Positions 1-7,931 of a DNA stretch of 23,167 bases are shown one piece after another. Source of the stretch: a virus; the IMG/VR virus record IMGVR_UViG_3300012936_006838, positions 1-23,167 of that record; one strand, written 5' to 3'. A program made the translations under genes and the position numbers. Below the pieces are notes generated by a model. That model saw only the letters and a program-made list of their open reading frames with translations. It was not told the origin of the DNA and ran no database searches. Each line of letters starts with the position of its first letter. The first letter of the stretch is position 1.

Positions 1-233
1 CATGGTCTAAATACATGCAAAAATACGAAGTTGTGGACCACAAACTATTCACTGGCACACATGAATACATGGATAAAAGCAAACAAATAAAAATTTGGCA
101 TTATTGTCAAGGTTTTGGTTGCATAAATAGTGATGAAATTAATGAAATCATAACTCTTTTTGCAAATGAATGTTTCAATGAAGAAACTAAAAAATTTTTT
201 AGAGAAATTTGTGGCTTAAAAAACTTTGTTTAA
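1..233 (+). CDS. unknown protein, 5' end outside window (partial)
   Basis: The reading frame is open to the left edge (codons for W-S-K-Y precede the first Met at base 15), so this is probably the C-terminal part of a gene that starts upstream; alternatively it starts at base 15 and encodes 72 residues. No family is recognised. The visible part is mixed and soluble-looking, with an aromatic, Cys-containing segment (WHYCQGFGC) followed by an acidic helix-like tail. It ends five bases before the GDP-fucose synthase start, so it is probably co-transcribed with the nucleotide-sugar genes. A role in sugar or surface-glycan metabolism is possible from position only. Confidence 0.5.
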   Translation, partial: WSKYMQKYEVVDHKLFTGTHEYMDKSKQIKIWHYCQGFGCINSDEINEIITLFANECFNEETKKFFREICGLKNFV

Positions 234-237
234 TTAA

Positions 238-1152
238 ATGAATACTACATTAGTGACAGGCGGCTCAAGCATGGTGGGCAAGCATTTAAAAAAATATTTA
301 CCAAACGCTATTTACCTTAGCAGTCAAGATTGTGATTTAAAAAATCCAAAATTGGTTGAAAAGCTTTTTAATGATACAAAACCTAAAAACATAATACATT
401 TAGCAGCGAAGGTCGGAGGGATAATGGACAATATTAATAACCCTGCAATATTTTTTGATGATAACGTTTTGATGAATACAAATGTTGTAAAATATGCATA
501 CAAAAGCGGTTGTAAAAATTTAATTTCCATATTAAGTACTTGCATATATCCAGACCACTCTGATTCATATCCACTAGAAGAAGAGGACTTACACAAAGGG
601 CCACCAACAAAAACAAATTTTGCTTATGGCTATGCTAAAAGATCGATGTCTGTTCAAATAGATGCATATAACAAACAATATAATACTAACTATAGCTGTA
701 TTATTCCTTGTAATTTATATTCAGAGTACGATCATTTCGAAGGAGATAAAGCACACTTTGTTTCAAGCTTAATAAACAAAATACATCGTGCAAAAATAAA
801 TGGAGAAAAAAGCATTACTCTTTTTGGAAGCGGATCTGTTTACAGACAATTTATGTATGCTGATGACTTAGCTAAGGCTATTTCTTTAGTTGCTTTTGAA
901 ATATCACCATTTACTTACAATGTATGCAGCCCTGAAAACAAAACAATAAAAGAGATAGCTGAGATAGCTATAAAATGTTTAGATGCCGACGGGCTAGAAA
1001 TTGACTGGGATACAGATAAACCTGATGGCCAAATACGTAAAGATGCTTCTTCTCAAAAATTTATAGAAAATTACCCAAATTTCAAATTTACAAGTTTAGA
1101 AAAAGGAATTAGAAAAACTTACAAAAAAAAGTATACTAATGTAAAAGATTAA
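238..1152 (+). CDS. fcl: GDP-L-fucose synthase
   Basis: This is an extended short-chain dehydrogenase (304 residues, usual size for the family) expected to epimerise and reduce GDP-4-keto-6-deoxy-D-mannose to GDP-L-fucose with NADPH. Visible features are the N-terminal Rossmann motif VTGGSSMVG (residues 6-14), the STCIYP segment with Ser100 and Cys102 matching the catalytic Ser/Cys of the family, Tyr130-x3-Lys134 (YGYAK), and His173 in the position of the family's catalytic acid. The downstream neighbour, two bases away, is the enzyme that makes its substrate. There is no clear Shine-Dalgarno sequence before the ATG. Assignment to fucose rather than a close relative rests on the family signature and on the pairing. 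Inferred purpose: sugar for glycans on virions or on the host surface. Confidence 0.93.
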   Translation: MNTTLVTGGSSMVGKHLKKYLPNAIYLSSQDCDLKNPKLVEKLFNDTKPKNIIHLAAKVGGIMDNINNPAIFFDDNVLMNTNVVKYAYKSGCKNLISILSTCIYPDHSDSYPLEEEDLHKGPPTKTNFAYGYAKRSMSVQIDAYNKQYNTNYSCIIPCNLYSEYDHFEGDKAHFVSSLINKIHRAKINGEKSITLFGSGSVYRQFMYADDLAKAISLVAFEISPFTYNVCSPENKTIKEIAEIAIKCLDADGLEIDWDTDKPDGQIRKDASSQKFIENYPNFKFTSLEKGIRKTYKKKYTNVKD

Positions 1153-1154
1153 TT

Positions 1155-2231
1155 ATGAAAACAATAATTATTACAGGAGTAACAGGTCAAGATGGGAGCC
1201 TTATGGCAGATTATCTTCTTGAAAACACTGAATATACTATTATTGGGACAGTAAGAAGGCTTAGCGTAAAAAATCATATAAATATTGAGCATTTAAAAAA
1301 TAACCCAAGATTTATTTTAGTTGATTTAGATGTAACAGATGCTCAAAACATAGATAAAGTAATAGCTAAATATAAGCCATATTATTTTATAAACTTTGCA
1401 GCAAATTCTTTCGTTGGAAGCAGTTGGGATATGCCGTTTAACCATATGCAAACAAATTGTTTAGCGGTTTTGCATCAGTTAGAAGCGATAAAAAGATATT
1501 GTCCAACATGCAGATATTACAATGCTGGTAGCTCAGAAGAGTTTGGAGACATAATAATTGAACCTCAAACAGAAGAACACCCACTTAGACCCAGAAGCCC
1601 TTATGGAGCTTCGAAATGTTCAGCTAGACATATAGTCAAAGTTTATAGAGAATCTTATAATCTATATGCTGTTCAAGGTTGGCTATTTAATCATGAAGGT
1701 GTTCGAAGAGGAGAGGAATTTGTTACTAGAAAAATAACAAAAAATGTTGCCAGGATAGCTCGCGACTATACCAATAAAAAAACATTTGAACCGTTAAAAC
1801 TTGGCAATATAGAATCAAAAAGAGATTGGAGTGATGCAGAAGATTTTATGGATGGTGTTTGGAGAATGTTAAATCAAGAAAAGTACTGGATTAATGTTTG
1901 GAGAAAAACACCCGATGATTATATTCTTTCCTCAAATGAAATGCATAGTATAAGAGAGTTTGTAGAAGAAGCTTTCAACTGCGCTGGATTTCATAGATCT
2001 ATGTGCAGATGGGAAGGAGTTAACGAAGATGCTAAATACTATCACGGAGATGACCTTTTAGTAGAAGTTGATCCTAGATTTTATAGACCAGCAGAAGTGG
2101 GATCTCTTTGGGGAGATTCAAGCAGAGCGACAGATGAGTTGGGTTGGAAACCTAAGTTTTCATTCCCAGCTTTAGTAAAGAAAATGGTCGATATTGATTT
2201 AAAAATGCTCCAAGGTTACATTTGCCCTTAA
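1155..2231 (+). CDS. gmd: GDP-mannose 4,6-dehydratase
   Basis: This 358-residue extended SDR enzyme is expected to convert GDP-D-mannose to GDP-4-keto-6-deoxy-D-mannose, the first step towards GDP-L-fucose. The NADP-binding motif TGVTGQDGS lies at residues 7-15. The catalytic segment AGSSEEFG (124-131) has Ser126 and Glu128 in place of the usual Thr/Glu pair, and Tyr150-x3-Lys154 (YGASK) is intact. The segments KRDWSDAEDF and a C-terminal ELGWKP are characteristic of the family. It follows the fucose synthase by two bases, so the two steps are encoded as a unit. Related 6-deoxyhexoses such as GDP-rhamnose are excluded only because the fucose synthase is adjacent. Confidence 0.94.
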   Translation: MKTIIITGVTGQDGSLMADYLLENTEYTIIGTVRRLSVKNHINIEHLKNNPRFILVDLDVTDAQNIDKVIAKYKPYYFINFAANSFVGSSWDMPFNHMQTNCLAVLHQLEAIKRYCPTCRYYNAGSSEEFGDIIIEPQTEEHPLRPRSPYGASKCSARHIVKVYRESYNLYAVQGWLFNHEGVRRGEEFVTRKITKNVARIARDYTNKKTFEPLKLGNIESKRDWSDAEDFMDGVWRMLNQEKYWINVWRKTPDDYILSSNEMHSIREFVEEAFNCAGFHRSMCRWEGVNEDAKYYHGDDLLVEVDPRFYRPAEVGSLWGDSSRATDELGWKPKFSFPALVKKMVDIDLKMLQGYICP

Positions 2232-2557
2232 AAAAAATAGAGATAATAGAAAAGTTAATAGAAGTTCCTGAAAAGAGTCCACCAGCTTTCTTCAAGAAAC
2301 AAATGAAACTATTGAACACTTTGTGTGAAAGGTATTCAATAGAATTTATGTCTATAGTATCATTTAATAAAAAATTTGATTCTCTAGAAGTTTTAGTAAG
2401 CCCTGTCTTGAAATCGACTCTTGATAAAAAGTTCAAAGCTTTTAATTTTAAAGTTGACCTTTCTAAATATCCGCAGTATAATATTGGGCGCAAGTCGGGC
2501 AAAGATGCAAATATAATTAAACGTAAGAAAACCATAAAAGATTTTTTAGATGAGTGA
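2222..2557 (+). CDS. small conserved-type phage protein upstream of the recombinase (unknown function)
   Basis: This is a basic protein of about 111 residues with no recognised domain. The best start is TTG at 2222, overlapping the end of gmd by ten bases, with AGG six bases upstream at 2213-2215. The first in-frame ATG (2303) would remove a third of the protein. The central part (KKQMKLLNTL, then a hydrophobic strand and LVSPVLKST) resembles small proteins that often precede recombinase genes in marine phages, but that is recalled similarity and no function is known. Its end overlaps the recombinase start by eight bases, implying translational coupling. Confidence 0.6.
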   Translation: MPLKKIEIIEKLIEVPEKSPPAFFKKQMKLLNTLCERYSIEFMSIVSFNKKFDSLEVLVSPVLKSTLDKKFKAFNFKVDLSKYPQYNIGRKSGKDANIIKRKKTIKDFLDE

Positions 2558-3671
2558 AAGACCACCAGAAGACATATTAAACAACTTTTTGAAAGCAAAT
2601 AAAGACGATCATTATAACTTTGAAGAGGAAGAAAACTATAAAGTTTCTAGCGGATCTTTGCAGTTTGATTTACAACTAGAGGGAGGTTTTGGTCCTGGAT
2701 TACATAGATTTACAGGTATGAATGAAGGAGGTAAAACCTCTGAAGCATTACAGGTAATGAAAAACTTTTTAGAGACAATACCTAATTCAAGAGGTTTTTA
2801 CATCAAAGCTGAAGGAAGACTTTCTCCAGAAATGAAAAAAAGATCAGGAGTAGATTTTGTGCATACCCACGATGAATGGGAGGATGGCAAATGCTTTGTT
2901 TTGGAAAGCAATATCTATGAATCAGTGGTGGAGATAATGACCCAGCTAGTTGACAACAATGAGAAGAAAACAAAGTTTTGTTTTATCTTGGATTCTGTTG
3001 ATGGGTTGATACTTAAAAATGATATGGCCAAGGGGTATGAAGATTCTACAAAGGTTGCAGGGGGAGCAAATGTGGCTTCTACCTTTATGAAAAAAATCTC
3101 TATAAAACTAGCAAAAAGAGGTCATATGGCTATATTCATATCTCAAGTAAGAGCCGATATAAAATTAGACCCATACACAAAAGCTCCAGTGAGACAGACT
3201 ACAGCTACAGGAGGGAATGCATTGCTTCATTTCGCAAACTGGATTATTGAATATGAGCCAAGATTTACAGGAGATCAAATCTTACAAGACCCAAGCAATA
3301 AGAAAGCTGACCCCAAAACAAACCCTATAATTGGAGTTTATGCTAAAGCTACTGTAAAAAAATCTCCAAACGAAAAAACTAACATAACGCTTAGTTATCC
3401 AATCAGATATGGCCGTACAGGAGGGACTTCTATTTGGATAGAAAAAGAAATAGTTGATTTATTAGAAGCTTACTCATTTATAAAAAAGAGTGGTGCTTGG
3501 ATTAGTATAACTGATGACTTTAAAGAGCTTCTTGCAGAGACATCATTTGAATTTCCTGAAAAGATTCAAGGTATGAACAATCTTTTTAAGCATATTGAAA
3601 GTGACCCAGAGCTAACAAATTATCTTTTCGAATATTTCAAAAAAGATATTGCAGAATTGGCTTTAGAATAA
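2550..3671 (+). CDS. uvsX: UvsX/RecA-like recombinase
   Basis: This 373-residue RecA-fold ATPase is expected to form filaments on ssDNA and catalyse strand exchange in recombination-dependent replication and repair. The Walker A motif GMNEGGKT is at residues 56-63, the candidate catalytic Glu is in KAEGR (Glu88), Walker B is FILDSVD (145-151), and the TGGNALLHFAN segment matches the conserved glycine-rich/L2 region. A basic segment with QVRADIK precedes it. The C-terminus is longer than in minimal RecA and partly acidic. It sits between a small coupled gene and an endonuclease, and upstream of helicase and primase, as in recombination modules of lytic phages. UvsX-like is preferred to host-like RecA because of the phage context and the divergent sequence. 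Confidence 0.88.
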   Translation: MSERPPEDILNNFLKANKDDHYNFEEEENYKVSSGSLQFDLQLEGGFGPGLHRFTGMNEGGKTSEALQVMKNFLETIPNSRGFYIKAEGRLSPEMKKRSGVDFVHTHDEWEDGKCFVLESNIYESVVEIMTQLVDNNEKKTKFCFILDSVDGLILKNDMAKGYEDSTKVAGGANVASTFMKKISIKLAKRGHMAIFISQVRADIKLDPYTKAPVRQTTATGGNALLHFANWIIEYEPRFTGDQILQDPSNKKADPKTNPIIGVYAKATVKKSPNEKTNITLSYPIRYGRTGGTSIWIEKEIVDLLEAYSFIKKSGAWISITDDFKELLAETSFEFPEKIQGMNNLFKHIESDPELTNYLFEYFKKDIAELALE

Positions 3672-3675
3672 GTTT

Positions 3676-4083
3676 ATGAAGTTTGTTGATTTATACGGCA
3701 AAACAAGAAACTTAAAGAATCCAAAAAAATATTTAATAGATTGGAACAAAGCAAGCAGAAGTAAGTTCCAAACCCAAGTAAAAAAATTTCTGTGGGACTA
3801 TTGGCAACATGATGTTGTCTTCGAAGAGTTTAGAGTCGTAGGAACTAGGCTGTCTTTAGATTTCTACAATGCTAATAAAAAAATTGCCATAGAAGTGCAA
3901 GGGGCGCAACATACTAAATATGTTAAATTTTTTCACAAAAACATGTTTAAATATTCAGATCAGTTAAAACGGGATGAAAAAAAATTGCAATTCTGCGAGC
4001 TTAATAAAATAAAACTTGCAGAAGTTTACCCACAAGATAAAATAACAGCGTCACTGTTTGACGACCAAGATATATATTTATGA
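3676..4083 (+). CDS. PD-(D/E)XK endonuclease, Vsr/DUF559-like
   Basis: This is a 135-residue basic protein. Its core reads RLSLDFYN followed by IAIEVQG, that is, an Asp then Glu-x-Gln, the spacing of a PD-(D/E)XK nuclease active site. A later basic helix (QLKRDEKKLQFC) and a final strand (IKLAEVYP) fit Vsr/DUF559-type folds. Substrate is not shown. Position between the recombinase and the helicase suggests a branched-DNA or recombination endonuclease, possibly a functional substitute for a Holliday-junction resolvase, but homing or restriction-like activity cannot be excluded. It starts four bases after the recombinase stop without a Shine-Dalgarno sequence, and overlaps the next gene by ATGA. 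Confidence 0.75.
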   Translation: MKFVDLYGKTRNLKNPKKYLIDWNKASRSKFQTQVKKFLWDYWQHDVVFEEFRVVGTRLSLDFYNANKKIAIEVQGAQHTKYVKFFHKNMFKYSDQLKRDEKKLQFCELNKIKLAEVYPQDKITASLFDDQDIYL

Positions 4084-4331
4084 ATCAAGAAGATGCCGAC
4101 CAAGAATTTTCGATACCATCTGAGATGGTTGATAAGCTTTATGAATTATCTGGAGGCGCAGATAAATATAAAGGCATAATAATGGCCGTGTCATCTGAAA
4201 ATGGTAGACCTTTAATTTATCAAAGATTCGATTGTGGAATGACTGAATTAGGGTTATGTAAGGCATTGGAGGACTTCCTATCAAGAGATGGTTCCGAAAT
4301 AAGAAAAGAAGATGACTCAGAAGAAGAATGA
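4080..4331 (+). CDS. small acidic phage protein, unknown function
   Basis: This is an 83-residue protein with a strongly acidic C-terminal tail (KEDDSEEE). The central portion has two short strands (GIIMAVSSENGRP and LIYQRFDCGM) and an amphipathic helix ending ALEDFLSR. It resembles small proteins that recur in phage replication modules, but the function is unknown. It is joined by ATGA overlaps both to the endonuclease upstream and to the helicase downstream, so its product is likely made in proportion to them. A helicase-accessory role is a guess from position only. Confidence 0.65.
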   Translation: MNQEDADQEFSIPSEMVDKLYELSGGADKYKGIIMAVSSENGRPLIYQRFDCGMTELGLCKALEDFLSRDGSEIRKEDDSEEE

Positions 4332-5857
4332 TTTATTCTTACGAATTAGAAAAACAATTACTAGCTGGACTACTAAAAGACCCAGAGTCTTTAGTAGAAA
4401 TCTCTAGCTTTATAAATATTTCTGATTTTTATTCTGAATCTACATCTTTAAATTCTACAATATTTAGAATAATTGAACAAGCCATAAGCGCAAATGATGA
4501 AATAGACGAAGTAATCATTGCGCAAAGAGTAAACGAATTAGGTTTGTCTTTTGAGGACAACTTAAACCCAGCAGATTACATAAAATCTCTAGCCTTGAGA
4601 AAAGTCCCAAGCGGCAATATACTCAAGACAGCTAAAGAATTAAAAAAATACTCCATTAGAAGAGAGATACTTGATTCGGCTCAGAATATCTCTAAAAGAA
4701 TGAAGTCTATTTCTGCGGAATCTTCATATCAAGATATAATACAAGCTGCTGATTCTATATATAATTCCAGAATTAATCTTTACGAGTTAGGTAGCGACGT
4801 TCCTCAAAATATTTATGAGGAAATGGAGCAAATGATAGAGGACAGGGGAGACAACCCTCTTACAGAGTTTGGCATGATGGGTCCACACCCAAAGCTAAAT
4901 GATATGTATGGCTCCCTACTAAGACCTGGAAATATAACAGTTATAGTTGCAAGATCAGGCGTTGGTAAAACTCAGTTCTGCATGGATTATTCAACCAAAG
5001 TGAGCATGAATTACAATGTGCCTGTTTTACATTTCGATAATGGAGAAATGAGCAAAGAGGAACTTGTAATGAGACAATGCGCCGCTTTAAGCGGTGTGCC
5101 AATGCACCTACTAGAAAGTGGCAAATGGAGAAATGCTGGTAAAAAAGTTGTAGACAAAGTAAGAGCTGTTTGGCCGAAAATAAAAGAGTTACAATTTTAC
5201 TATTATAATGTAGGAGGAATGGATGTAGACTCAATGATTAGCACATTGAAAAGGTTCTATTATGCAAAAGTCGGCAGAGGAAACAAAATGGTCTTTTCTT
5301 TTGATTACATTAAGACAACTTCGGAAAGGATGAACAATAAGTCTGAATGGCAAGTTGTTGGAGAGATGGTGGATAAGTTTAAAAAATGTGTGCAGAAAGA
5401 AATATTGCATGATGGTGAGCCTATAGTTCCGATGATAACCTCTGTTCAATCAAATAGATACGGTATCACTAATAACAGGAACGCAGAAAACATAGTAGAT
5501 GATGAGTCAATAGTTTCTCTATCAGACAGAATAACCCAATTTTGTTCACACATGTTTATATTAAGAAGCAAAACTGGAGATGAGATAGAGTTAGAAGGTG
5601 AAAGGTTTGGCACACATAAGTTAATTAATGTTAAATCTAGACATCTTGGCAGCGATATAGCTGGCGCTGTTGAGCCAGTAAGAATCAATGACACCTTAAG
5701 AAAAAATTCAATAAATTTAGATTTTAATAATTTTAATATTACAGAAAGAGGAGATTTAAGAGATGTAGCTAATATGCTTGATGGTAATCATGAATTAGAT
5801 ACAGAGGGTAGTAACGAAGAAATAATTCCTAACTTCAGTGAACTCGGAGGATTTTAA
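4328..5857 (+). CDS. dnaB: DnaB-type replicative DNA helicase
   Basis: This is a 509-residue RecA-fold hexameric helicase expected to unwind the replication fork 5'-3'. An N-terminal all-helical DnaB-N-like region (about 1-110) precedes a linker and the ATPase domain. Walker A is ARSGVGKT (208-215), the H1a-like segment LHFDNGEMS carries Glu240 as the likely catalytic Glu, and Walker B is VFSFDY (322-327). SVQSNRYG resembles the H3 region. The C-terminal 60 residues or so are Asn/acid-rich and probably flexible. It overlaps the preceding gene by ATGA and the primase by 20 bases, so helicase and primase are translationally coupled. A DnaB N-domain and length near bacterial DnaB argue against a T4 gp41-type enzyme. 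Confidence 0.88.
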   Translation: MIYSYELEKQLLAGLLKDPESLVEISSFINISDFYSESTSLNSTIFRIIEQAISANDEIDEVIIAQRVNELGLSFEDNLNPADYIKSLALRKVPSGNILKTAKELKKYSIRREILDSAQNISKRMKSISAESSYQDIIQAADSIYNSRINLYELGSDVPQNIYEEMEQMIEDRGDNPLTEFGMMGPHPKLNDMYGSLLRPGNITVIVARSGVGKTQFCMDYSTKVSMNYNVPVLHFDNGEMSKEELVMRQCAALSGVPMHLLESGKWRNAGKKVVDKVRAVWPKIKELQFYYYNVGGMDVDSMISTLKRFYYAKVGRGNKMVFSFDYIKTTSERMNNKSEWQVVGEMVDKFKKCVQKEILHDGEPIVPMITSVQSNRYGITNNRNAENIVDDESIVSLSDRITQFCSHMFILRSKTGDEIELEGERFGTHKLINVKSRHLGSDIAGAVEPVRINDTLRKNSINLDFNNFNITERGDLRDVANMLDGNHELDTEGSNEEIIPNFSELGGF

Positions 5858-6881
5858 AACAATATTAGAATCCATGGGTTATAGTCTGATAGACTGTAGA
5901 GATCATTGGAGAAGTCAAGCTTTATATAGAGATGGAGATAATAAAACTGCACTTAAAATATATAAAGATACTGGGGTTTGGATGGATTTTGTTACAAACA
6001 AAGGTTGCAAGCCATTTAACGCATTAGTAAAAGAAACACTTAAATCCGATGACCCAAATTTAAGTAAAATACTAAAGAAAATAAAAAATTCTGATTCTCC
6101 AACTGTATATGAGAAAAAAGATACAATAGAAATGGAAAAAATTTACCCAAATGAATCATTAGATAAGCTTTTCCCAAATTATAGCTTTTATAATAAAAAG
6201 CTAATTTCTGAAGAAACTCAAAAAAAGTTTCAAGTGGGATTGGCTGGCGTTGGGAAGATGTACAGAAGAATGGTTTTCCCCATAATGAATGAACATCAAC
6301 AAATTATTGGGTTCTCTGGTCGAAAAGTTGACGAAGATAATAATTTTCCAAAATGGAAGCACATCGGCAGAAGAAACAATTGGGTTTACCCAGCTTACAA
6401 CAAAGCAACAGGTGTAAGAGAAGAAATACAAAACAAAAAAGAAGTTATCTTAGTAGAAAGTATAGGTGATGCATTGGCCCTTTATGAACAAAATATTAAG
6501 AACGTGTTGGTCATTTTTGGTCTTCACGTTAACGGTAATATTATTAATTTTCTTAACACTAGCCAAATTAACAATATCTATATTTGTACTAACAATGATG
6601 CTAATAGCTCAGAAAATAGAGGATTTGTCGCAGCGATAAAAAACTATTTAAAATTGTCTTGTTATTTTGATTTAGATATTATTAGTATAAAATTCCCACC
6701 AAAACCATATAATGATTTTGGTGACGCTCATTTAGCAAACTGCAATTTACAAGATTGGGAAAGTCAATCTATAGATCAAGGAAAACAAATATCTTATATT
6801 TGCAATTTTGTTGAAAACAACTCCTCTAGCTTCACTAAAAAAGAAATAAAAACTTCGTTAGTGATTAGCAATGAGCAGTGA
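5838..6881 (+). CDS. TOPRIM DNA primase, zinc-ligand-poor N-terminus
   Basis: This 347-residue protein is expected to synthesise RNA primers. The N-terminal region (about 20-65; DHWRSQALYRDGD, then TGVWMDF and KPFNALVKETL) has the layout of a CHC2 primase domain but without the Cys/His zinc ligands. The TOPRIM core follows, with VILVESIGDALAL (Glu207, Gly-Asp) and ICTNNDANS (Asn-Asp254). The segment MVFPIMNEHQQIIGFSGR resembles the catalytic-core entry strands of primases. The start is GTG at 5838, inside the helicase gene; a GGAGG at 5846-5850 is not placed for any ATG, and the first ATG (5874) would cut the conserved ILESMGY segment. Its end overlaps the nuclease gene by 11 bases. A DnaG-like assignment is secure at the TOPRIM level; primer-synthesis activity is inferred. 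Confidence 0.8.
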   Translation: MNSEDFKTILESMGYSLIDCRDHWRSQALYRDGDNKTALKIYKDTGVWMDFVTNKGCKPFNALVKETLKSDDPNLSKILKKIKNSDSPTVYEKKDTIEMEKIYPNESLDKLFPNYSFYNKKLISEETQKKFQVGLAGVGKMYRRMVFPIMNEHQQIIGFSGRKVDEDNNFPKWKHIGRRNNWVYPAYNKATGVREEIQNKKEVILVESIGDALALYEQNIKNVLVIFGLHVNGNIINFLNTSQINNIYICTNNDANSSENRGFVAAIKNYLKLSCYFDLDIISIKFPPKPYNDFGDAHLANCNLQDWESQSIDQGKQISYICNFVENNSSSFTKKEIKTSLVISNEQ

Positions 6882-7899
6882 TCCACAGACACCATTATCA
6901 GCCAGCAGAATAAAAACTGCTCAATCTTGCTCTTGGTTGTATTGGTCTAAGTATAAAAAACATTTGCCTGATAAAAGCAACGATGGCGCAAAGAGAGGCT
7001 CTATATGCCACTTGGTTTTTGAAGTTTTAGGAGAAAAGCGCAGGAAAAAATATTTTGATGAAATAATAAAAACACAAGATGTTTTTTGCGTTCCCTCAAT
7101 AAAAAGATTAATCCTTAAACATGCTGTTAATTACGAAGTTGACGATGAAGAAAACCTAGAAATGATCAAAGACATGATCTTTAATGGTTTGAGTTACGAT
7201 TTTTTTGGAGGAGATAAAGCTAAGCCCACTGAAGAGTATTCTGAAAAAGACTTTGATATAATTAAAAATGATGGTTCTATAAAATATAAAATTAGAGGCT
7301 TTATAGACAAACTTTTCTTATACAAAAAAAGTAAATATGCTTTAATAAGAGATTTTAAAACAAGTAAATCTGTTTTTAAAGGTAAAGATGCGACCGATAA
7401 CTTACAAGATTTAATGTATAGTTTAGCGGTAAAAAATTTGTTTCCAGAATATTCAACTAGAGTAAGTGAATTTCTTTTTTTAAAGTTCGAGTTAGAAGAA
7501 AATTCTTCTAATTCTGGGATTATGAGAATGAAACCCCTGGATGAAGATGAATTACTTTGTTTTGAAATGCAGTTATCTGAGATACAAAAATATCTAGATA
7601 ATTTTAGCGAAAAACATGCCCGTGCAAACATGGCTGCTTACAAAGATTTCCCAACTGACGGATCATTTAGTGGTAGGCTTTTATGTGGATTTGCTAAAGA
7701 AAAAGGAGAACTAAAACTAGACGGAAATCCAAAATGGCATTGCCCAATGAAGTTTGATTTTTTTTATTACCACATCTTTGATGCAGATAAAAATATCATA
7801 GGTTCGTACTTTGAAGAAGAATTTGAAGAATCCCTAGTTCCAAAGGGATGTACGTATGAAATCAAATATTATGAAGGTTGTCCAGCACATAATTCTTGA
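6871..7899 (+). CDS. RecB/Cas4-like PD-(D/E)XK nuclease
   Basis: This 342-residue protein has the RecB-family nuclease order: an entry helix with RGSICHLVFE (His47), then IRGFIDK (Asp146), IRDFKTSK (Asp161 and Lys163), and QDLMYSLAV (Gln179-x3-Tyr183). It is expected to be a DNA exo- or endonuclease processing ends for recombination. Cys20 near the N-terminus, two Cys (LCGF and WHCP) about 20 residues apart near the C-terminus, and late GC pairs hint at a possible Fe-S cluster as in Cas4/AddB, although the spacing is not the classic one. It closes the operon that contains helicase and primase; the next gene starts after a 30-base gap with a predicted promoter. Cas4 proper is unlikely because no CRISPR or cas genes are present. 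Confidence 0.82.
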   Translation: MSSDPQTPLSASRIKTAQSCSWLYWSKYKKHLPDKSNDGAKRGSICHLVFEVLGEKRRKKYFDEIIKTQDVFCVPSIKRLILKHAVNYEVDDEENLEMIKDMIFNGLSYDFFGGDKAKPTEEYSEKDFDIIKNDGSIKYKIRGFIDKLFLYKKSKYALIRDFKTSKSVFKGKDATDNLQDLMYSLAVKNLFPEYSTRVSEFLFLKFELEENSSNSGIMRMKPLDEDELLCFEMQLSEIQKYLDNFSEKHARANMAAYKDFPTDGSFSGRLLCGFAKEKGELKLDGNPKWHCPMKFDFFYYHIFDADKNIIGSYFEEEFEESLVPKGCTYEIKYYEGCPAHNS

Positions 7900-7923
7900 C
7901 TTTTATAAGACATTATGTAAATT
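7896..7923 (+). promoter_or_regulatory. predicted promoter for the polymerase operon
   Basis: TTGACT (7896-7901) is followed after 16 bases by TAAATT (7918-7923), the latter part of TGTAAATT. The box ends six bases before the ATG at 7930, so transcription would begin at or next to the start codon. No Shine-Dalgarno sequence precedes the ATG. This is the best -35/-10 pair among the predicted start sites in the window. Confidence 0.5.
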
Positions 7924-7931
7924 ATTTACAT
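7915..7931. repeat. 17-base perfect palindrome at the polymerase operon start
   Basis: ATGTAAAT-T-ATTTACAT is a perfect inverted repeat with 8-base arms around one central base. It covers the predicted -10 box and the first two bases of the ATG at 7930. The position suits an operator, but AT-rich DNA produces such repeats by chance more often than GC-balanced DNA. Confidence 0.5.

Noticed and set aside
2152-2598. Long minus-strand open frame of 148 codons
   Set aside because: It lies opposite the end of gmd, the small coupled gene and the recombinase start, has no recognisable domain and no plausible start context.
5846-5850. GGAGG as ribosome-binding site of the primase
   Set aside because: The nearest in-frame ATG is 24 bases away and would remove a conserved-looking segment; it is more likely coding sequence of the helicase end.
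7194-7631. Minus-strand open frame of 145 codons
   Set aside because: It is opposite the RecB-like nuclease motifs, is Ser/Leu/Lys-rich low-complexity sequence and resembles a shadow of the real gene.
6871-7899. CRISPR-associated Cas4
   Set aside because: The nuclease fold fits, but there is no repeat-spacer array and no other cas gene in the window; phage RecB-like nucleases are common.
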